Assembly: GCA_910578115.1 (NCBI GenBank)
Contig: CAJTPO010000013.1
Span: 18,197-82,196, forward strand
DNA length: 64,000 bases
Direction: 5' to 3'
DNA from: an uncultured Lachnospiraceae bacterium
Lineage (GTDB): Bacteria > Bacillota > Clostridia > Lachnospirales > Lachnospiraceae
Part shown: piece by piece, positions 58,384-64,000 of the stretch
Numbering within the stretch: position 1 is the first letter of the stretch
Layout of the letters: each line of letters starts with the position of its first letter
Made by a program: the position numbers and the translations under genes
The notes under the pieces: generated by a model
The model's database searches: none
The model's input: the letters and a program-made list of their open reading frames with translations, nothing else
Told to the model about the DNA's origin: nothing

Positions 58384-60933
58384 ATGAACAAGATCAGGAT
58401 CGAATCGCCGGAGGTGCAGGGTTTTGAGAAGGAACACACCGCGGCGGCGCGCAGGCTTGCACCGGAGTGTATGGTGCTTCTGAAAAATGACGGCACGCTT
58501 CCGCTGCAGGGAACGGGGAAGCTGGCTTTGTACGGCAGCGGTGCCAGGAAGACCATCAAGGGCGGAACGGGCTCCGGCGACGTGAATGTACGGCACTTCG
58601 TGACCGTGGAGGAAGGCTTGAAGAGTGCGGGATTCGAACTTACTACCGGCAGCTGGATGGACGGCTATGATCAGGTGGTGGCGGAGGCCAGGAAAACCTT
58701 TTTCGGGGGAATCCGTAAGGAAGCGGAAGCGGCAGGCGTGACGGGGCCGCAGATGATGATGTTTGCCATGGGAAGAAGCTGCCCGGAACCGGAGTATGAG
58801 CTGCCGCTTGACGGCGAGGGAGATACGGCGGTCTATGTGCTGGCCCGCAATTCGGGTGAAGGTGCGGACCGGAAACCGGCAGCAGGCGATATTAACCTGA
58901 CGGCGACGGAGATTCGGGATATTCTGGCATTGCATGCAAAGTATGAGAAGTTTGTGCTTGTACTGAACGTGGGCGGTATGGTGGACTTAAAGCCGGTGGC
59001 GGCAGTGGGCACGATCCTGCTTCTGGGGCAGCTCGGTTCCGCCACGGGAGACGCGCTGGCGGATGTGCTTTTGGGTAAGTCTTATCCTTCCGGCAAGCTG
59101 ACCATGACCTGGGCGCCGATCGAGGACTATGCGTCTACGGAAGGCTTCGGCGATCTTAACGATACATATTATAAAGAAGGCATCTATGTAGGATACCGCT
59201 ATTTTGATACCATCGGCTATGTGCCCACCTATCCTTTCGGTTATGGTATGGGATACACCACCTTTACCGTGGAGCCGAAGGAGCTGGCGGCGGATGCGGC
59301 AAAGGTATCCGTTACGGCGACGGTGACCAATACCGGCGCGGCAGCAGGTAAGGAAGTGGTGCAGGTTTACTACTCAGCACCGGCAGGAAAGCTGGACAAA
59401 CCTTATCAGGAGCTGGCAGGTTATGCGAAGACGAAGGAACTGGCTCCGGGGGAGAGCCAGGATGTGACGGTGACTTTTGACACGCAGTCCATGGCATCCT
59501 ATTGTACAGAGTGCGCGTCCTATGTGATGGAGGCGGGTACATACTATATCCGTGTGGGGAACAGTTCCCGTAATACCCATATCGCGGGAGCGGTGGCGCT
59601 GGATGAGACCAAAGCGGTGGAGAAGGTGAAGAATATCTGCGGCGACAGTGGATTTGAGGATCTGAAGCCGGAGCGCAATCCCATTACCTATGAAGGGGAA
59701 GTGGAAGAGAAGGAAAATGCGAAGACGGTAGAGATCAAGGCGGCAGACCTGGCGGTGAAGGAGACTGTCTACCAGGAAGTGCCGGCGGAGATTCCGGCAG
59801 GACCGGCGGTGAGATGGGAAGAAGTGACAGGCGGGGCGAAGACGCTGGATGCGTTTGTAGCCGGCTTGAGCGACGAACAGCTGGCGTATCTGTGTATCGG
59901 CGCCTATAAGGATGCGGAAGACCTGATGGAAGTGATCGGTAATGCGTCCACGTCGGTGGCGGGTGCAGCCGGGGAGACGACCCATCAGCTGGAGGAGATC
60001 GGCACGCCTACACTGGTGATGGCGGACGGCCCGGCAGGACTGCGTCTGGCGCCTACCTACAAGGTGGTAGACGGCAAAGCGAAGGCAACTTCTTCCAGTC
60101 TGCCCAGCGATTTCATGGCATTGATGACGCCGGAAGAGCTGCAGGCTATGGCGGCCAATGCACCAAAGCCCAGCGAAGAAGAACTGGCAGCGCCCACCAA
60201 TTATCAGTACTGTGTGGCGATTCCCATCGGCACGGGCATTGCGCAGTCCTGGAATGATGATCTGGCGAAGCAGTTAGGCGATCTGGTAGGGGTTGAGATG
60301 GAGATGTTCGGCACCCATCTGTGGCTGGCGCCGGCTATGAATATTTACCGTTCTCCGCTGTGCGGACGTAACTTTGAGTATTATTCCGAGGATCCGTTCC
60401 TTTCCGGCTGCATCGCTGCGGATATCACGAACGGCGTGCAGGTACATGAGGGCTGTGCGACGACCATCAAGCATTATGCCTGCAACAATCAGGAAACCAA
60501 CCGCTACTTCTCCAACAGTAACGTGGGAGAGCGGGCGCTGCGTGAGATCTACCTGAAAGGTTTTGAAATCTGTATCAAGAAATCGCAGCCGCACTTTATC
60601 ATGACTTCCTACAACCTGATCAACGGCGAACATGCCTGCAGTACAAAGGATATCCAGACCTTTACACTGCGTGACGAGTGGGGCTTTGCGGGCGTCGTGA
60701 TGACCGACTGGCTGGTGACGGGCGGCATGGGACCAAAGGGAGAGAAGTGGCCGTGTGCATCCTGTGCGGGCAACGTGAAGGCAGGCAACGATATCACTAT
60801 GCCGGGTATCCCGTCCGACAAGGCGGATATCTTAAAGGCACTGGCGGATGAGAGCCATCCTTACGCGCTGAGCAGGGCGGAACTGCAGCTGGCGGCGAAG
60901 AGAGTGCTGGGGATGATCCTGAAGCTGGCATAA
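58384..60933 (+). CDS. GH3 glycoside hydrolase with permuted domain order
   Basis: An 849-residue family 3 enzyme, likely a beta-glucosidase or similar. Domain order is permuted: residues ~15-260 match the GH3 C-terminal alpha/beta sandwich (LKNDGTLPL, LLLGQLGSATGDALADVLLG), ~290-400 the fibronectin III-like domain (VTNTGAAAGKEVVQVY), and ~500-849 the N-terminal TIM barrel (MADGPAGLR, GRNFEYYSEDPFLSG, IKHYACNNQE). The nucleophile is the Asp of VVMTDW near the C-terminus. The same order is known in some ruminal Firmicutes glucosidases. There is no signal peptide. AGGAGGG precedes the ATG closely. It ends in a strong terminator. Confidence 0.93.
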   Translation: MNKIRIESPEVQGFEKEHTAAARRLAPECMVLLKNDGTLPLQGTGKLALYGSGARKTIKGGTGSGDVNVRHFVTVEEGLKSAGFELTTGSWMDGYDQVVAEARKTFFGGIRKEAEAAGVTGPQMMMFAMGRSCPEPEYELPLDGEGDTAVYVLARNSGEGADRKPAAGDINLTATEIRDILALHAKYEKFVLVLNVGGMVDLKPVAAVGTILLLGQLGSATGDALADVLLGKSYPSGKLTMTWAPIEDYASTEGFGDLNDTYYKEGIYVGYRYFDTIGYVPTYPFGYGMGYTTFTVEPKELAADAAKVSVTATVTNTGAAAGKEVVQVYYSAPAGKLDKPYQELAGYAKTKELAPGESQDVTVTFDTQSMASYCTECASYVMEAGTYYIRVGNSSRNTHIAGAVALDETKAVEKVKNICGDSGFEDLKPERNPITYEGEVEEKENAKTVEIKAADLAVKETVYQEVPAEIPAGPAVRWEEVTGGAKTLDAFVAGLSDEQLAYLCIGAYKDAEDLMEVIGNASTSVAGAAGETTHQLEEIGTPTLVMADGPAGLRLAPTYKVVDGKAKATSSSLPSDFMALMTPEELQAMAANAPKPSEEELAAPTNYQYCVAIPIGTGIAQSWNDDLAKQLGDLVGVEMEMFGTHLWLAPAMNIYRSPLCGRNFEYYSEDPFLSGCIAADITNGVQVHEGCATTIKHYACNNQETNRYFSNSNVGERALREIYLKGFEICIKKSQPHFIMTSYNLINGEHACSTKDIQTFTLRDEWGFAGVVMTDWLVTGGMGPKGEKWPCASCAGNVKAGNDITMPGIPSDKADILKALADESHPYALSRAELQLAAKRVLGMILKLA

Positions 60934-60951
60934 CAGGCAGCGAGCGGTAAG

Positions 60952-60993
60952 ATAAAAGTTCCTATGGGCGGATGTTCATAGGAACTTTTATGT
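60952..60993. terminator. Strong terminator after the GH3 gene
   Basis: A perfect 15-bp stem (60952-60966 with 60977-60991) encloses a 10-base loop, with A's on one side and T's on the other. Confidence 0.88.
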
Positions 60994-61014
60994 GTTTGCC
61001 TGTTTACATGAACG

Positions 61015-61116
61015 TATAGTAAACGACATAACAAATTTCTGCTTCCGATTCCTGCCAAAGCCATATACGGGAGCTTTTGCAGAACCGAAAACGAAATTTT
61101 TCATGTTGTTAGCTAT
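61015..61116. repeat. ~102-bp palindromic repeat, copy 2 (MITE-like)
   Basis: Homologous over its whole length to 37276-37378, with the same inverted ends (ATAGTAAACGAC and GTTGTTAGCTAT) and the same internal GCCATATACGG. It lies between the GH3 terminator and the AT-rich HEPN/ATPase unit. Confidence 0.85.
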
Positions 61117-61206
61117 AAAAGGTATAAATGATATTTAGGGTGGTATTCTTAACAAAAAAGAGATAAAATATTTATACGAAATATACCAAAGAAAGAGTTG
61201 ATTAAA

Positions 61207-61674
61207 ATGCCTGAAGCGAAGAGAGATCCTGACTTTCTGATAACATTGGAAAGAATGCATCGTGATTCAAAACTTCTGTTTGAGGAAGGGGAGTATTACA
61301 ATAGCTGTTATTTAAGCGGCTATGTGTTGGAATGTGCCTTAAAATTTTTACTCTGTCGTTATGGCAGAAAGGCTGATGGGGAAAACTATACCTGGAGGGA
61401 TGTTAAACAACATCAGCATAGACTCATTGAATTGAATCATGCGTTAGAAGAATGTCTTGCCATAACAGATGGAATCCCGCCACAATACAGATTGGACAGT
61501 GCTCGGATATGTCCCTATATTTACAGTGGCCGAGAAGGATATTCTCACTGGGATCCAGCGTTTCGGTATGGAGAATGTCCGGCCTGGGAGAAGAGGGAGT
61601 ATTGCAAACATTATATAGAAGAAAGTGAAAGGATATTCCGCTTTATCAGTGGGATAATTGCGGGAGGAAATTAA
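61207..61674 (+). CDS. HEPN-domain protein
   Basis: A 155-residue helical protein of the HEPN type. The helix pair YYNSCYLSGYVLECALKFLL (~30-49) is the characteristic HEPN core, and an R-x4-H motif (R64-DVKQ-H69) matches the catalytic motif of HEPN ribonucleases. HEPN domains occur as RNases or as NTPase-associated modules in conflict systems. ATG 61207 is preferred over TTG 61198 because AAAGAG lies ~9 bases upstream. The next start is one base beyond its stop, so HEPN and the large ATPase are made together. Low-GC codon use sets both apart from the GH3 gene upstream. Confidence 0.82.
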   Translation: MPEAKRDPDFLITLERMHRDSKLLFEEGEYYNSCYLSGYVLECALKFLLCRYGRKADGENYTWRDVKQHQHRLIELNHALEECLAITDGIPPQYRLDSARICPYIYSGREGYSHWDPAFRYGECPAWEKREYCKHYIEESERIFRFISGIIAGGN

Positions 61675-61675
61675 T

Positions 61676-64000
61676 ATGATCCATTATGACAAAATTTTGA
61701 ACATGGCTGTACAGATTATAGAGGAATTATGGAAAGAAGAAAGAAAAGCTGTTGCATATGTGATTCAAAATGTATATGGGAAACTTCAAGTATATGTCGA
61801 TGTAGATGATGAAAAACTACTCTCACGTATGAAAGGTCTGTTAGTGGAGAGCATTGGATGTTGGCTTGGAAATTGCGGGAGCCTCCAAAGTAATGGCTTT
61901 GTGAAAGCGGAAATTGAGTCATATGTTGAGTTGCACTCTGCAGATAGGGATAGAATTTGGATAATCGAGAAGTATTTGACGAATGTATACTGGAATGAAA
62001 ACGCCATAAACAATGAGAAAATGAATCTGCATAGTAAGTTGATCTGTTTTTATTCTTATAAGGGTGGCGTTGGCAGGACGACTACTATGGTGATGTCTGC
62101 AATTGAAATGGCCAAAAGGGGTAAAAAGATCGTTATGATTGACTTTGACCTGGAAGCTCCGGGGGTGGCAAGCATCTTTCCGGATGAGAGTATTTCACAA
62201 TATGGTCTTTTGGACTATTTAATTGAAAGTAGTGTGTACGGAGATGAACTTCAAATAGACGAATATATGTATCCTGTCAGTGATTATTGCCATGTAAATC
62301 AGGTTGGCGGTGAAATATATGTGATTCCTGCTTATGGAAAAGTAGTAGATAATGACACTGAGCTTTATCGAAAATGTCTGATGAGATTTAACCTTGATAT
62401 GCCAAATTATATGGGGAAGAGTACGCCTATTGACGGCCTGTTACAAAAAATAGATGCGTTTATTAAGCCAGACTATATTTTTATCGATACTCGTTCCGGT
62501 CTTCATCAGATAGGGGGCATAACTTTGTCCAGATACTGTGATATGGCAGTTTTGTTTTTTTATGGAAGTCGGCAAAATGTTGAGGGGATGAAAATGGTGC
62601 TCCCGATTTTAAAAAGGAATGGAACACCTTTTACTCTTGTCAATTCAAAAGTTCCGACAAATGATGAGGTGGCAGCGGTTGAGAGGAGAATATATCTGGA
62701 AGGTGCATACAATGCTTTAAGTATGTGTGATGAGCAATACAAAGAAGGGGATGTTTTCATAGATGATGAATCAGGAGAACATTATCCGAAGGAAGTTTCC
62801 TATGATGATACGTTAGAAGTTGTAGTAAATATGGAACAATTCAGAAGAGCATATGAAGAGAAAAGGAACAATTATAAAGAGATTGCCAATGCTCTGGAAG
62901 AAATTTTGGCAGAAGAAACAGGTGAGCGGGATGAGCCGGAGATTCCGGATAACAGGCAGGATTATATTGTAAATGCATTTTCTGAAATCATGAATGGATT
63001 AGAAACTGCGGCTGCAGAGGAGGAATTTTCCACTGAGCAGAGTTTATGTAATAATTTCTATCCATTAAAGGGGTATACATTCATTTTCGATGCGAGAAAA
63101 TTTCTTGTGTTGGGTCAGAAAGGCGTTGGGAAGACTGCGTTGTTCAGTGCGCTTAAAAATAATGATTATGCAAAAGCGCTTGCAAAATACTTAAAGGTTG
63201 GAATACAGCAATATGAACATACTAAATGGATAGTTGGTACATCTCAGGAGACTGATTTTACGGATATTTTCCGATGCTTGAGGAGTGAGGAACAGGTCAG
63301 TATTTTTTTGTTATATGAAGCGGTAGATGTCTTAATAAAAAGTGATTCCGATTTGAAAAGTCTGGCAGAGGAAAGCAGTGTAGGACGGTTATTTACAAAA
63401 AATATTGGTATAGAGCAGTGCGAAAAGCTGACAGATGAGACGGGATTTCATCTTAGCCAGTTATTAAAGAGAATAAATCAGAAGCTGCTGGAAAAAAATA
63501 CTGTGGTTACAATCATCTATGATGCTTTGGATAGAGTTGTGCCATCAAGAGAGAGAAGTCGATTAGTCAGCGCTCTTATTGACATGTGGTACAGATTTGA
63601 AGGTTCAGTTCAGAATGTTCGCAGTAAAATTTTCCTTAGACAGGATATTTATGACAGAGAGGTTGAAGTAGCAGATAAAGTAAAGCTGAAAAACTATTCG
63701 GTCATTTTGGGATGGGAATATGATCAGTTATTTGCGATGGTTTGGAAAAGGGTGATCAATCGATCGGATGAAGTGAAGAAGTTTTTTAATGAAATTGCAC
63801 CGCGTACTTTATTGGAATATGATGGGTTGGGGAGTATTCCGATTATCGGTGAAGATGAGAACCGGAATTTACTGGCGGCATTGACAGGCGCTACGATGGG
63901 AGGCGCAAAAAAGGCATCGACATATAACTGGTTCAGGAATCGGCTTGCGGATACGCAGGGGATCATTGTTCCCAGAAGCATGTTGGATATTTTTGCAAAA
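61676..64000 (+). CDS. KGGVGR-type ParA-like ATPase fused to a second P-loop NTPase, 3' end outside window
   Basis: The frame is open to the window end; 775 residues are visible. Residues 1-~120 are an unassigned helical domain. Residues ~125-380 are a MinD/ParA-like ATPase: FYSYKGGVGRTTT is a deviant Walker A with Arg in place of the usual Lys, IDFDLEAPG and YIFIDTRSG follow as in the family. A second P-loop, LVLGQKGVGKTAL (~479), begins another NTPase domain of the kind seen in Sll1717-like ATPases (VVTIIYDALDRV, then LRQDIYDRE). Ribosome site CGGGAGGAAA lies upstream. Such double-NTPase proteins are typical of prokaryotic conflict systems, with the upstream HEPN protein as possible effector (inference). 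Confidence 0.82.
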   Translation, partial: MIHYDKILNMAVQIIEELWKEERKAVAYVIQNVYGKLQVYVDVDDEKLLSRMKGLLVESIGCWLGNCGSLQSNGFVKAEIESYVELHSADRDRIWIIEKYLTNVYWNENAINNEKMNLHSKLICFYSYKGGVGRTTTMVMSAIEMAKRGKKIVMIDFDLEAPGVASIFPDESISQYGLLDYLIESSVYGDELQIDEYMYPVSDYCHVNQVGGEIYVIPAYGKVVDNDTELYRKCLMRFNLDMPNYMGKSTPIDGLLQKIDAFIKPDYIFIDTRSGLHQIGGITLSRYCDMAVLFFYGSRQNVEGMKMVLPILKRNGTPFTLVNSKVPTNDEVAAVERRIYLEGAYNALSMCDEQYKEGDVFIDDESGEHYPKEVSYDDTLEVVVNMEQFRRAYEEKRNNYKEIANALEEILAEETGERDEPEIPDNRQDYIVNAFSEIMNGLETAAAEEEFSTEQSLCNNFYPLKGYTFIFDARKFLVLGQKGVGKTALFSALKNNDYAKALAKYLKVGIQQYEHTKWIVGTSQETDFTDIFRCLRSEEQVSIFLLYEAVDVLIKSDSDLKSLAEESSVGRLFTKNIGIEQCEKLTDETGFHLSQLLKRINQKLLEKNTVVTIIYDALDRVVPSRERSRLVSALIDMWYRFEGSVQNVRSKIFLRQDIYDREVEVADKVKLKNYSVILGWEYDQLFAMVWKRVINRSDEVKKFFNEIAPRTLLEYDGLGSIPIIGEDENRNLLAALTGATMGGAKKASTYNWFRNRLADTQGIIVPRSMLDIFAK

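Noticed and set aside
1..64000. tRNA or rRNA genes
   Set aside because: No cloverleaf-like or conserved rRNA sequence was noticed in reading the window; a covariance search would be needed to exclude them fully.

Overview
This window looks like chromosomal DNA of a gut member of the Firmicutes, most probably family Lachnospiraceae (class Clostridia). The grounds are the families present: a BspA-like leucine-rich-repeat surface protein, CsrA, LrgA/LrgB, a CD1871A-type CXXC mini-protein beside a TlpA-like lipoprotein and a NapH-like ferredoxin protein, a domain-permuted GH3 enzyme, a GH2 beta-glucuronidase-like enzyme, and strong purine-rich ribosome binding sites throughout. The species cannot be named from sequence alone. 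No tRNA, rRNA or CRISPR array was seen.

Layout. (1) 1-8449: the 3' part of a very large BspA-like secreted protein, followed in one tightly packed operon by an unknown two-helix membrane protein, a VirD4/TraG-like P-loop ATPase and a TPR-like protein; this block is AT-rich. (2) 8450-10349: two strong terminators, an orphan tyrosine recombinase preceded by three 12-bp iterons, and nine copies of a 16-bp tandem repeat. (3) 10350-42210: csrA and then a roughly 31-kb co-directional surface-glycan or glycosylation cluster. It holds CDP-glycerol-type phosphotransferases, several cytidylyltransferases (two in unusual fusions), a LicD phosphotransferase, a glycerophosphodiesterase, a LicC-like/PLP-decarboxylase-like fusion, many GT2 and one GT4 glycosyltransferase, methyltransferases, a radical SAM protein and two TIM-barrel isomerase-like proteins. 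Eleven of these proteins carry one (in one case two) copies of the same small Rossmann-like domain joined to unrelated catalytic domains. The cluster is interrupted at 29858-31826 by an AAA-ATPase/PD-(D/E)XK gene bounded by 24-bp inverted repeats.

(4) 42289-49463: an AraC regulator divergent from an MFS transporter that has a multi-hairpin leader, a membrane-anchored unknown, a DacF-type D,D-carboxypeptidase, an FAD/Rieske oxidoreductase, and convergent lrgB. (5) 49666-52292: lrgA, then a thiol/ferredoxin redox set (TlpA-like lipoprotein, CD1871A mini-protein, NapH-like protein). (6) 52293-60933: a GH2 enzyme with the beta-glucuronidase N-x-K signature, a heterodimeric ABC exporter and a permuted GH3 enzyme. 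(7) 60934-64000: a terminator, the second copy of a ~102-bp palindromic (MITE-like) repeat, and an AT-rich two-gene unit: a HEPN protein and a large KGGVGR-type ATPase fused to a second P-loop NTPase, truncated by the window end and resembling a biological-conflict (defence) module.

How the genes fit together (inference). The central cluster would make nucleotide-activated glycerol, choline/ethanolamine-like and sugar units and assemble them on a surface polymer or protein. CsrA at its head suggests a link to flagellar or surface expression. The shared Rossmann domain may be a common cofactor or docking module. The two AT-rich flanking blocks and the inverted-repeat cassette look like accessory insertions.
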